Shown here in pieces: positions 52,410-62,408 of a stretch of DNA of 64,000 bases (the first letter of the stretch is position 1; the number at the start of each line of letters is the position of its first letter). The notes beneath the pieces were generated by a model. The model saw only the letters and a list, made by a program, of their open reading frames with translations, was not told the DNA's origin and did not search any database. A program made the position numbers and the translations under genes. This DNA is from Thioalkalicoccus limnaeus. Its GTDB lineage: Bacteria > Pseudomonadota > Gammaproteobacteria > Chromatiales > Chromatiaceae. The stretch lies in contig NZ_JBDKXB010000009.1 of the NCBI RefSeq assembly GCF_041197575.1, positions 1-64,000 on the forward strand. The letters are read 5' to 3'.

Positions 52410-52463
52410 TGGGTTGATGCGGTCCGTCATCGAATGTCGACGGACCGGTGACCGATGGTCAGA

Positions 52464-54530
52464 TTACAGGGTAACGACCAGCGGTACGATCAGCAGGGCG
52501 ACGATGTTGATGATCTTGATCAACGGGTTGATCGCCGGACCGGCGGTGTCCTTGTAGGGGTCGCCGACGGTATCACCGGTGACGGCCGCCTTGTGGGCCT
52601 CCGACCCTTTGCCGCCGAGATTGCCATCCTCGATGTACTTCTTCGCGTTGTCCCAGGCGCCGCCGCCGGCGGTCATCGAGATGGCGACGAAGAGACCGGT
52701 CACGATGGTCCCGATCAGCAGGCCGCCGAGGGCCTTGATGCCGGCGTCCGGACCCATCAGGAAGGCCATGCCGAAGGCGACGACGACTGGAGCGAGGACC
52801 GGCAGCAGCGACGGGATCACCATCTCCTTGATCGCGCCCTTCGTCAGCATGTCGACGGCCTTCGAGTAGTCGGGCTTCTGCGTACCGTCCATGATGCCGG
52901 GCATCTCGCGGAACTGCCGGCGCACCTCGGTGACGATGCCACCCGCGGCGCGGCCGACGGCCTCCATCGCCAGCGCAGCGAACAGGAACGGGATCAAGCC
53001 GCCGATGAAGAGGCCGATCAGCACCGCTGGATCGGACAGGTCGAACGAGACCAGCCGGCCGGCGGCATCGAGGCCATGGGTGTAGTCGGCGAATAGCACC
53101 AGTGCGGCGAGACCTGCCGAACCGATCGCGTAGCCCTTGGTGACCGCCTTGGTCGTATTGCCGACCGCGTCGAGCGGATCCGTGATGCCGCGGATCTTGT
53201 CGTCGAGGCCAGCCATCTCGGCGATGCCGCCGGCGTTGTCGGTGATCGGGCCGTAGGCGTCGAGCGCGACGATGATGCCGGTCATCGACAGCATCGCCGT
53301 GGCGGCGATCGCGATGCCGTAGAGGCCCGCGAGCTCGTAAGCGCCCCAGATCGCGGCACAGACCATCAGCACGGGTGCAGCGGTGGCCTTCATGCCGACG
53401 CCGATGCCGGCGATGATGTTGGTCGCGTGACCCGTTTGAGAGGCCTCGGCGATGTGGCGCACCGGGCGGAAATCGGTCGAGGTGTAGTATTCGGTGATGA
53501 CGACCATCGCGGCGGTCAACACCAGACCGATCAGCGCGGCACCATAGACGCCCCACCGGCTGTATTCGGCACCGTCGATCAGCACGGTCGCCGGCAGGAA
53601 CATCAAGGTGACCGGGATGAACAGGATCGCGGCCAGGCCGCCGGCGACGATCAAACCCTTGTACAGGGCCTTCATGATCTTCGTGTCGCCTTCTTCAAGC
53701 TTGACGAAGAAGGTCCCGACGATCGAGGCCAGGATCGAGACGCCGCCGAGCACGAGCGGGAACACGACCGCGTCGGTCGTTTGCAGCATCAGCCAGCCGA
53801 GCAGCATGGTCGCGACCACGGTCACGGCATAGGTCTCGAACAGGTCGGCCGCCATGCCGGCACAATCGCCGACATTGTCGCCGACGTTGTCGGCGATGAC
53901 CGCCGGATTGCGTGGATCGTCCTCGGGGATCCCGGCCTCGACCTTGCCGACCAAGTCCGCGCCGACATCGGCGCCCTTCGTGAAGATGCCGCCGCCCAGT
54001 CGCGCGAAGATCGAGATCAGCGAGCCGCCGAACCCGAGGCCGATCAGCGCGTGCAGGATCGCCTTTTCTTCGACCCCCATCGCCGTCAGGAACGCATAGT
54101 AGCCGGCCACGCCGAGGAGGCCGAGGCCGACGACCAACAGCCCCGTGATCGCGCCACCCCGGAAGGCGACCTGCAACGCGGCGTTCAGACCGTCCTTGGC
54201 TGCCTCGGCGGTGCGGACGTTCGAACGCACCGAGATGTGCATGCCGATGTAGCCCGCTGCCCCGGAGAGGACTGCGCCGAGCACGAAGCCGATCGAGACC
54301 TCCCAGCCGAGCAAGAACCAGAGGATCACGGTCATCACCACACCGACCAGACCGATCGTCAGGTACTGGCGGTTGAGATAGGCCTGAGCGCCCTCTTGAA
54401 TCGCTGCGGCGATCTCGCGCATGCGCGGGGTCCCGTCCGGCAAGGCCAGGATCCATTTGGTCGACCAGATGCCATACCCGATGGCCCCGAGGCCACAGAG
54501 CAAGGCAAAGAAAATACCGGCAAATGTCAT
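52464..54530 (-). CDS. hppA: membrane H+-translocating pyrophosphatase, K+-independent type
   Basis: Couples PPi hydrolysis to proton pumping across the inner (or photosynthetic) membrane. 688 residues with about 16 helices. Substrate motifs: GGGIFTKGADVGADLVGKVE, DNVGDNVGDCAGMAADLFE. The segment GNTTKAVTKGYAIGSA has Lys where K+-dependent enzymes have Ala, which marks the K+-independent class. Found with pfp, it lets PPi made in biosynthesis be turned into membrane energy. Confidence 0.96.
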   Translation of the reverse strand: MTFAGIFFALLCGLGAIGYGIWSTKWILALPDGTPRMREIAAAIQEGAQAYLNRQYLTIGLVGVVMTVILWFLLGWEVSIGFVLGAVLSGAAGYIGMHISVRSNVRTAEAAKDGLNAALQVAFRGGAITGLLVVGLGLLGVAGYYAFLTAMGVEEKAILHALIGLGFGGSLISIFARLGGGIFTKGADVGADLVGKVEAGIPEDDPRNPAVIADNVGDNVGDCAGMAADLFETYAVTVVATMLLGWLMLQTTDAVVFPLVLGGVSILASIVGTFFVKLEEGDTKIMKALYKGLIVAGGLAAILFIPVTLMFLPATVLIDGAEYSRWGVYGAALIGLVLTAAMVVITEYYTSTDFRPVRHIAEASQTGHATNIIAGIGVGMKATAAPVLMVCAAIWGAYELAGLYGIAIAATAMLSMTGIIVALDAYGPITDNAGGIAEMAGLDDKIRGITDPLDAVGNTTKAVTKGYAIGSAGLAALVLFADYTHGLDAAGRLVSFDLSDPAVLIGLFIGGLIPFLFAALAMEAVGRAAGGIVTEVRRQFREMPGIMDGTQKPDYSKAVDMLTKGAIKEMVIPSLLPVLAPVVVAFGMAFLMGPDAGIKALGGLLIGTIVTGLFVAISMTAGGGAWDNAKKYIEDGNLGGKGSEAHKAAVTGDTVGDPYKDTAGPAINPLIKIINIVALLIVPLVVTL

Positions 54531-54728
54531 CTATTCCACTCCTCTCCTGTCGTCGAACTTAAGGATGCCAGGTGGCATCGGGTAACAACGGGTGATCCAC
54601 TGTCGGTACCGATCCAGGCCACGGGCAAACAGGGTACCTATCGGCCCTCAGGCCGGTCGGCGGGATCCCAGGGCAGGGTTCGGTCATTTCGGTCAGGGCC
54701 ATCGCTCAGCGCGCCGCCCCAACGAAAA

Positions 54729-54758
54729 CCGCCGGCCCAGGATCTGGTGGGCCGGCGG
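54729..54758 (-). terminator. pfp intrinsic terminator
   Basis: CCGCCGGCCC and GGGCCGGCGG form a perfect 10-bp stem with a 10-base loop, eight bases past the pfp stop on the minus strand, and are followed there by GGTTTTCGTT. A strong intrinsic terminator, so pfp transcripts should largely stop before hppA. Confidence 0.85.
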
Positions 54759-54765
54759 TGGGCTT

Positions 54766-56028
54766 TCACAACTCGAATGGCGTGTCGAGCTTCTTCGGGA
54801 CCGGTGCGTTCTCGAGCGTCACATATTTCGGCAGGCCGTTCTCGAACGGGGGAAAATCCTCGCCCTGTATCAAGGGCAACAGATAGTCCTTGCAGACCGA
54901 GGTGATCCCGAATCCATCGGCCGAGATGAAGTCGCGCGGCATGAACTTCTCGACATTCGCGACCTCGGCCAGTGGCGCCTCGCCGATTTCCCACGCATAG
55001 GGCTGCTGACTGACCCGCCGGATCGTCGGCATGATCGCATTGTGACCCGCGAGCGCGAACTCGACGGCGGCCCGGCCGACCGCGTAGGCCTGCTCGACAT
55101 CGGTGCGCGAGGCCAGATGCCGCGCGGCCCGTTGCAGGTAGTCGGCGACCGCCCAGTGGAACTTGTAACCGAGGGCCTCCTTGACCAGGTTCGCGACGAC
55201 CGGCGCGGCACCACCGAGCTGGGCGTGACCGAAGGCGTCGCGGGTACCCTGTTCGGCCAGGAACCGGCCGTCGGGATGCTTGGCCCCCTCGGAGACCACG
55301 ACAGTGCAGTAGTCATGCCGTTCGACCAGTTCCTTGACGCGGGCGAGGAAGCGCTGCTGATCGAACTCGATCTCCGGGAACAGGATCACGACCGGGATCC
55401 CGTGATCCTCGACCAGGCCCCCGGCGGCGGCGATCCAGCCGGCATGCCGGCCCATGACCTCGAGGACGAAGAGCTTGGTCGAGGTCTTGGCCATCGAGCG
55501 CACGTCGAACGAGGCTTCCAGCGTCGAGGTCGCGATGTACTTGGCGACCGAGCCGAACCCGGGGCAGTTGTCGGTGATCGGCAGGTCGTTATCGACGGTC
55601 TTGGGGACATGGATCGCCTGGATCGGGAAGCCCATGGCCTCGGAAAGCTGGGAGACCTTGTAACAGGTGTCGGCCGAATCGCCGCCGCCGTTGTAGAAGA
55701 AGTAGCCGATGTCGTGGGCCTTGAAGACCTCGATCAGTCGCTCGTACTCGCGGCGATTCGCCTCGAGGCTCTTCAATTTGTAGCGGCACGACCCGAAGGC
55801 CCCGGACGGCGTATGGCGGAGCGCCGCGATCGCGGCATCGGACTCCTGGCTCGTGTCGATCAGGTCCTCGGTCAAGGCGCCGATGATGCCGTGGCGTCCG
55901 GCGTAAACCTTGGCGATCTGGTCCGGGTGGCGGCGCGCCGTTTCGATCACACCGCAGGCCGAGGCGTTGATCACGGCCGTGACGCCGCCCGATTGCGCGT
56001 AAAAGGCGTTCTTCGCTGTCATAGTCAT
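54766..56028 (-). CDS. pfp: PPi-dependent 6-phosphofructokinase
   Basis: Reversible phosphorylation of fructose-6-phosphate with pyrophosphate. 420 residues with the PFK fold: YAQSGGVTAVINASA at the N-terminus, 'YFFYNGGGDSADTCYKVSQL' with the Asp-rich PPi site, 'IHVPKTVDNDLPITDNCPGF' (catalytic TVDND) and LEVMGRHAGWIAAA. In methanotrophs this gene is next to, and sometimes cotranscribed with, hppA. With ppsA present, glycolysis can run reversibly at low ATP cost. Confidence 0.93.
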   Translation of the reverse strand: MTMTAKNAFYAQSGGVTAVINASACGVIETARRHPDQIAKVYAGRHGIIGALTEDLIDTSQESDAAIAALRHTPSGAFGSCRYKLKSLEANRREYERLIEVFKAHDIGYFFYNGGGDSADTCYKVSQLSEAMGFPIQAIHVPKTVDNDLPITDNCPGFGSVAKYIATSTLEASFDVRSMAKTSTKLFVLEVMGRHAGWIAAAGGLVEDHGIPVVILFPEIEFDQQRFLARVKELVERHDYCTVVVSEGAKHPDGRFLAEQGTRDAFGHAQLGGAAPVVANLVKEALGYKFHWAVADYLQRAARHLASRTDVEQAYAVGRAAVEFALAGHNAIMPTIRRVSQQPYAWEIGEAPLAEVANVEKFMPRDFISADGFGITSVCKDYLLPLIQGEDFPPFENGLPKYVTLENAPVPKKLDTPFEL

Positions 56029-56407
56029 CCCCTCGCTTCGTCGTCTCTTCGGATTTTGTCCTTGTGCCCGCCCATCGCGCTCGGCTCGTCTCGCGGTTCA
56101 ACTCGTCGCGGTGTCGCCGGCCGTTCGTTGCGGGCGTAAACGGAAGGGCGCGATAGCATAGGCCGTATCGGGTCTGGACTCAAAGCCGGCGTTGACGCGG
56201 ACCATGGTTCATGGATCGGCGCCACGCCGACATCGGACCCGAAAGGCCGCATCAATCAAGCATCTCGTCGTCGACCTCGAAGGTCGACCGGGGCAGAATC
56301 TCCAGCATGAATTTTGTCTCTGCTCAGCATTGTGTCCGGGGCGCCGGCGATGTCCACCGATGGCCGTTGCCGGCGTTCATGGCTCGCAAGCAGGGAGCCC
56401 GGGTCTG
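56029..56407. other. region upstream of pfp
   Basis: 379 bases between the 3' end of the ubiquinone operon and pfp, both on the minus strand. No gene seen; it must contain the pfp promoter and the end of the ubi transcript. No convincing hairpin was found. Confidence 0.4.
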
Positions 56408-57625
56408 TCAGGGCCGAGCCAGCGGTGGCAGCGCACCCCTGATGCCCAGGGCCGTGGCGCCGAGATGGTTCTTCACCGGCCCCAGCCGATCGGTCAGGCC
56501 AAGGCCCAGGCTGCGGGCGAAGGCGAGCCAAGCCTGATCGTTGCCGAAGAGCCGTTTCAGGCCATCGAACGCCAACAGCATCACCCAATTGTCGCCACGG
56601 CGGGCTCGCTCGTAACGGCGCAAGGTCGCGAACGAGCCGATATCCCGGCCGCGGTCGATGGCTCGATCGATCGCCGCCGCCAATTCCGCCGCATCGAGCA
56701 ATCCGAGATTCAAACCCTGTCCGGCCAATGGGTGCACCGCATGAGCCGCATCGCCGACGAGGGCCAGTCGCGGTTGGCAGTAGTTCGTCGCGTGTTGCAG
56801 CCGCAGCGCGAAGGCCGTGCGCGGTCCGACGGCCAGGATCCGGCCGAGGCGGTGTTCGATGGCCTCGCCCAGGGCCTCGCAGAAGGCCTCGTCGGACAAA
56901 GCGAGCAAGGTCTGGGCGTAGCCCTCGACGGCCGACCAGACGATCGAGCAGCGGCCATCGGCGAGCGGCAGGAAGGCCACCGGCCCCGTCGGCAGGAAGC
57001 GTTGCCAGGCGGTCTCGGCATGCGGCCATTCGGTTCGTGCCGTGGTGACGATGGCGCGCTGATCATAGTCCCAACCCCGTGTCCCGATACCGGCGAATTC
57101 GCGTACACGCGAGTCGCGCCCGTCGGCGCCGACCACCAGGCGCGCCGCGATCTGGCGGCCGTCATGCAGGGTCACAAGGGCCGACTCCGCTCCCAGGGTC
57201 AGGTCCATGATCCGAGCCGGCGCGATCAGCGTGACTTCCGGGCAGTGCTCGAGGCGTTCCCAGAGCGCCGATTGTAGGATTCGATTCTCGACGATATGGC
57301 CCAGGTCCGGCTCTCCGAGGTCGGCGCTGTCGAACTGGATCCGCCCGCCGCCGATGGCGTCCCACACCTCCATGCGGCGATAAGGGCTGACGCCGAGCTC
57401 GGTGATCCGGCCCCAGACACCGAGTCGCGACAGGATGCGTTGGCTGGCGCGATTCAATGCGCAAACGCGCGGATCGCCGTGGTCGGCCGGCCCGTTGCGA
57501 ACCGGTGGGCGCGCCTCGATCACGGCGATCGAGAGTCCACGGCCGGCGCAAGCGGCCGCCACGGCGGCGCCGACGAGACCGCCGCCGATCACGAGCAGGT
57601 CCTGGTGTGTCGTGGATTCACTCAT
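56408..57625 (-). CDS. ubiI: FAD-dependent ubiquinone-pathway hydroxylase, UbiI-like
   Basis: Class A flavin monooxygenase of 405 residues acting on the ubiquinone ring. GGGLVGAAVAAACAGRGLS binds FAD at the N-terminus, DGRDSRVRE is the DG motif, and GDAAHAVHPLAGQGLNLGL the second FAD motif. It overlaps the end of ubiH by eight bases and occupies the visC/ubiI place of the E. coli operon, so C5 hydroxylation is the best guess. UbiF-type activity (C6) cannot be excluded from sequence. Confidence 0.85.
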   Translation of the reverse strand: MSESTTHQDLLVIGGGLVGAAVAAACAGRGLSIAVIEARPPVRNGPADHGDPRVCALNRASQRILSRLGVWGRITELGVSPYRRMEVWDAIGGGRIQFDSADLGEPDLGHIVENRILQSALWERLEHCPEVTLIAPARIMDLTLGAESALVTLHDGRQIAARLVVGADGRDSRVREFAGIGTRGWDYDQRAIVTTARTEWPHAETAWQRFLPTGPVAFLPLADGRCSIVWSAVEGYAQTLLALSDEAFCEALGEAIEHRLGRILAVGPRTAFALRLQHATNYCQPRLALVGDAAHAVHPLAGQGLNLGLLDAAELAAAIDRAIDRGRDIGSFATLRRYERARRGDNWVMLLAFDGLKRLFGNDQAWLAFARSLGLGLTDRLGPVKNHLGATALGIRGALPPLARP

Positions 57626-58862
57626 CGGGGATCTCCAATCTCAGACCGCGGGCCAGCCGCGTCTGGCGCCCGTATCGCCCCATCAGGCGGCGTGCCAGCA
57701 GATGGCGCGGACCGGCGAATAGACCCAGACCGAGAAGTCCGAGGTCGCGCGCCAGGCGCAGCGGCGGCCAGGTGTGGATGAAATGACGGGCCAGGGCATC
57801 CGTGACGGCGGCGACCGCGGCATGGTCCGCGCGGCGCCAGTCACGATAGGATGCCAGCACCGACGCGCTGCCGGGATCCAGGCCGGCGCGGTTCGATGCG
57901 CTCAAGACCTCGGCCAAGGCCGCGACATCGCGCAACCCGAGATTGAGGCCTTGCCCGGCGACCGGATGCAGCGTGTGGGCGGCGTTGCCGATCAAGGCCG
58001 TGCGTGGGCCGGTCGGGTCGGGCGTCAGCATCAGTCGCAACGGATAAGCGAGGCGGCGCGACGGCTCGAGAAACCGCCCGAGCTTCAGGCCGAACCGATC
58101 TCGCAGCCGTGCGACGAAGGCCTCGTCCGAGAGGGATAGCAGCTCGGCGGTCTGCTCCTCGAGCGTGGTCCAGACCACCGAATAGCGGCCTCCCGACAGC
58201 GGCAGCAAGGCCAGTGGACCGGTCTCGGTGAAGCGTTCGAACGCGGTGCCGGGTTGCGGCCGCTCGGCGGTCACGGTCGCGATGACCGCGTCCTGGCCGT
58301 AGCGGTGTTCGCGGACCCGGATCCCGAGCCGTTGGCGAACCTTCGAGTCGCCGCCATCGGCCGCGACCAGCAAGCGGCCGCGCAACCGGACGAGGTCCTC
58401 GCCGGCGCGGACCACGAGGCTCGCCGATTCCGCGTCGATCTGGAACTCGCTCAGGCGAGCGGGGGCCAGCAGGGTCAGGTTGGTCTGTTCGGACAGGACC
58501 TCGTGGATGGCGATGCCGAGCAGACGCGCCGGGATGACGTAGCCGAGTGCCTCGACGGCCTCCTCGTCGGCTCGGATCCGGGTGATGCCGAAGCCGCCGG
58601 CCTGCGAGACCTGGACCTGGTGGATCGGTTCGGCGCCATCGGCGATCCGTGGCCATAGACCGATTCCGGCCAGAATGCGCTGGCTGGTCCACGACAGCGC
58701 GATCACCCGCTCATCGTAGCTCGGATGCCGATCGGTGCGCGGGGCGACCGCCTCGATGACGAGGGTCCGCAGGCCAGTGCGGCCCAGCGCGCAGGCGAGG
58801 CAGCCGCCGACCAGACCCCCTCCGACGATGGCCACATCATAGTCGCTGGACGTCATGCGCAC
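57618..58862 (-). CDS. ubiH: 2-octaprenyl-6-methoxyphenol hydroxylase UbiH
   Basis: Flavin monooxygenase (C1 hydroxylation of the ubiquinone ring), 414 residues. FAD motif 'YDVAIVGGGLVGGCLACALG'; DGGDSKVRQRLG; the second motif has Asn, GNAAHTLHPVAGQGLNLGLR, a UbiH trait as in E. coli. Located between pepP and ubiI, the gammaproteobacterial order ygfB-pepP-ubiH-ubiI. Confidence 0.95.
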   Translation of the reverse strand: MRMTSSDYDVAIVGGGLVGGCLACALGRTGLRTLVIEAVAPRTDRHPSYDERVIALSWTSQRILAGIGLWPRIADGAEPIHQVQVSQAGGFGITRIRADEEAVEALGYVIPARLLGIAIHEVLSEQTNLTLLAPARLSEFQIDAESASLVVRAGEDLVRLRGRLLVAADGGDSKVRQRLGIRVREHRYGQDAVIATVTAERPQPGTAFERFTETGPLALLPLSGGRYSVVWTTLEEQTAELLSLSDEAFVARLRDRFGLKLGRFLEPSRRLAYPLRLMLTPDPTGPRTALIGNAAHTLHPVAGQGLNLGLRDVAALAEVLSASNRAGLDPGSASVLASYRDWRRADHAAVAAVTDALARHFIHTWPPLRLARDLGLLGLGLFAGPRHLLARRLMGRYGRQTRLARGLRLEIPDE

Positions 58863-58930
58863 GGTCTTGTCACCGTCTCGGTCGATGCCATGATCGATGT
58901 CCGTGTCATACCCGTGGATAAAGCCCCGGT

Positions 58931-60249
<1,319 letters not shown>

Positions 60250-60253
<4 letters not shown>

Positions 60254-60810
60254 GTCTCGGTCCCGTGGCGACACTCGGTATAGAGCAGCAACGCCGCGAT
60301 CCGCACGAATTCGGCCACATCGGCCAATGCCTGCTCCGGTTCCTCCCCGGCGTCGAGGTGATCGAGATCCAGATGGGTGACGGCGATCAGGTCGTCGAGC
60401 GCTTCGCGCGACGTCGGGGACAGCCGCTGGATCTCGACGCCGGCCAACCCGAGGCCGTAGACGAGGCCACGGCTCCAGTCGTAGACGGCCTCGACGCGCT
60501 CAGGCAGCGGACGATCGTCGGCTGGCCAAAGCGGGGACAGGGTACAATCCGGGTCGGTCAACTCCGCTTGGGTGCGTTCGGCGATCCCGATCAGCAGGTC
60601 GCGTGCCGTGGAATCCGGCTCGTCGTGGTTCCCGAGTACCTCCCCGAGCCACAGTCCGGCGGCATCGTCACGAGCCTCGTGCGGCTTGCGGCACAAGAGC
60701 CCGCATAGGGTCCCATGGGCCTCGGCCGCACTGATCGGGCGATCCGCCAAAAGCTCGGTCATCTGCTGATATTCGGACAGCGTCGTGATCTCCAACGGCG
60801 GGCATGTCAT
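60250..60810 (-). CDS. ygfB: YgfB-family protein (UPF0149)
   Basis: 186 residues, cytoplasmic, all-helical. 'SAAEAHGTLCGLLCRKPHEA' near the N-terminus, 'VEAVYDWSRGLVYGLGLAGV' and 'DLDHLDAGEEPEQALADVAE' in the second half are the family pattern. In Pseudomonas, YgfB represses a programmed-cell-death/lysis pathway (AlpA); here the role is unknown. First gene of the pepP-ubiH-ubiI operon and divergent from the zapA operon. An in-frame ATG at 60762 is also possible. Confidence 0.9.
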
Positions 60811-60928
60811 TGAAATGGCTAAGGCCGGTCCGTTTCGTCAAAACTGGATCATAGCACGGCGCCGGCGCGGATTGACCCGGGTCATGACCGCTCCTATAGT
60901 GCGATGATCCCCTCACGGAGGATAATTC

Positions 60929-61138
60929 GTGGCCTACCTCGACATCGACCGACTGGAGAAACAGGTGGACGAACTCATCGCGTGCTGTCGGCGGCTGCAG
61001 CAGGAGAATCAGATTTTGCTCGCTCGTCAGGAGTCTTTAGCGGCGGAGCGGGCCGAATTGATCGAGAAGAACGAACAGGCTCGGCAACGGATCGAGACTG
61101 CGCTCGCGCGCCTAAGAACAATGGAGGACACCCTATGA
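60929..61138 (+). CDS. TIGR02449-family small coiled-coil protein
   Basis: 69 residues, almost one coiled coil ('LEKQVDELIACCRRLQQENQ', LLARQESLAAERAELIEK). Position just before zapA and the size match the TIGR02449 family, related in style to ZapB. Starts with GTG preceded by CGGAGG about eight bases upstream. Its stop overlaps the zapA ATG (ATGA), so the two are translationally coupled, and a cell-division link is likely but not shown. Confidence 0.85.
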   Translation: MAYLDIDRLEKQVDELIACCRRLQQENQILLARQESLAAERAELIEKNEQARQRIETALARLRTMEDTL

Positions 61139-61464
61139 GCACCGAAACAGTCCCTGTCACGGTGCGGATTCTCGATAAGGAATACCACGTGGGTTGCCAT
61201 CCCGACGAACAAGACGAGCTGTTCGCATCCGCCCGAATGCTCGATGAGCGGATGCGCGAGATCCGACGCTCGGGCCGGGTCGTCGGTACCGATCGCATCG
61301 CGGTGATGGCGGCTTTGAACATCGCCCACGAACTGGTTGTCCAGCGCAAGACCGAGAGCGGCGTCGAAGATGGCACCGCCAAGCGGCTGTTGATGATGCA
61401 GGAGCGGATCGAGGCCGCGCTGGCCGCGCGGGCAGAACTGGACGGCCGCAACGAAAGGGTATAG
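61135..61464 (+). CDS. zapA: cell division protein ZapA
   Basis: Cross-links FtsZ protofilaments. 109 residues from ATG 61135: 'VTVRILDKEYHVGCHPDEQD', LFASARMLDERMREIR, 'TDRIAVMAALNIAHELV', then a C-terminal helix. Located in the classic ygfB/zapA divergent arrangement next to 6S RNA. Confidence 0.95.
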   Translation: MSTETVPVTVRILDKEYHVGCHPDEQDELFASARMLDERMREIRRSGRVVGTDRIAVMAALNIAHELVVQRKTESGVEDGTAKRLLMMQERIEAALAARAELDGRNERV

Positions 61465-61474
61465 CCTAGGACCT

Positions 61475-61662
61475 GACATCCCCTGCGGTGCGCGATGAGG
61501 CCGGGGTATTTTCTTGAGCCTAATCTATGCCCTGGGGACCTGGAGACGAGGCCGTTGTGCAGACCCGCCAATCAGCGGGGAGCCTGAAGCCGCGTCGAGG
61601 GTTCCCACTTGAACCGACAGGTTCAAGAGCGATGGCCGGAGACGGCACAGGCGGGGGGTGTC
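61475..61662 (+). ncRNA. ssrS: 6S RNA
   Basis: RNA that binds and inhibits sigma-70 RNA polymerase in stationary phase. Position between zapA and ygfA is the conserved ssrS place. Closing stem: GACA.CCCC..GGTGC (61475 on) pairs with GGCAC.GG.GGGG.TGTC (ending 61662). TTGAGCCTAAT on the 5' side and the CTTGAACCGACAGGTTCAAG hairpin on the 3' side correspond to E. coli 6S blocks. About 188 bases, the usual length. Ends are approximate. Confidence 0.85.
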
Positions 61663-61682
61663 GCCTTCCCGACTCGCCTGCC

Positions 61683-62270
61683 GTGCCTTCGAGCAGGCTG
61701 AGGCGCGCATTGCGTAATGCCCGGCAAGCCTTGACCAGATCCGAGCAGAGGGATCACGCGCGTCGGCTTGCCCGCCATCTAACGAAATCGGTCCGTTTTC
61801 GCCGCGCTCGGCGCGTCGCGCTCTATTGGCCGGCCGATGGGGAGATCGATCCGCGTCTGCTGATCGATCGCGATCGGGGTCGGCAGTGGTTTCTCCCGGT
61901 TTTGCGTCGCTATCCTCGAAAGACGTTGTTCTTCGCCCGGTGGCGTCCCGGGGAGCCATTGGTCCCCAACCGTTTCGGCATCCCGGAGCCGAAGAGGCAA
62001 GGATGTCGTCGCCGGATGGCCTTGTCGCTCGACTTGATCCTGGTGCCTCTGGTCGGCTTCGACGACGAGGGCCAGCGTCTCGGCATGGGCGGGGGCTTCT
62101 ATGATCGGACCCTTGCCCGCCTCAGGCGCTGCCGCCACTGGCGACGGCCTTGCCTGATCGGTGCCGCCCACGCGTGCCAGCGGGTCACGCGCCTGCGATC
62201 CAGGCCCTGGGATGTCCGCTTGGCCGCTGTCATGACCGAAGAGGGCCCGCGTGGCCGCGATCGGATCTAG
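61683..62270 (+). CDS. ygfA: 5-formyltetrahydrofolate cyclo-ligase
   Basis: Recycles 5-formyl-THF to methenyl-THF. 195 residues from the GTG at 61683; this start lies just past 6S RNA, whereas upstream in-frame ATGs (61527, 61632) lie within it. Family blocks: 'SRLRRALRNARQALTRSEQR', VALYWPADGEIDP, LVPLVGFDDEGQRLGMGGGF and FYDRTLARL. In E. coli ygfA is processed from the ssrS transcript; the same layout here suggests the same. Confidence 0.9.
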   Translation: MPSSRLRRALRNARQALTRSEQRDHARRLARHLTKSVRFRRARRVALYWPADGEIDPRLLIDRDRGRQWFLPVLRRYPRKTLFFARWRPGEPLVPNRFGIPEPKRQGCRRRMALSLDLILVPLVGFDDEGQRLGMGGGFYDRTLARLRRCRHWRRPCLIGAAHACQRVTRLRSRPWDVRLAAVMTEEGPRGRDRI

Positions 62271-62408
62271 ATGGCCACGGCTTCGGTGGCCTCGCGCGTC
62301 GTGGGCTGCCGATCGGGCATCGAGGGTCCGCGGCGCGCTGTCCGTCGGCGGGATTCGCTGACGGGGCAAGAAGCCCGGCTGCGCTGGGTGTGTCGATCGG
62401 AGCCCGTG

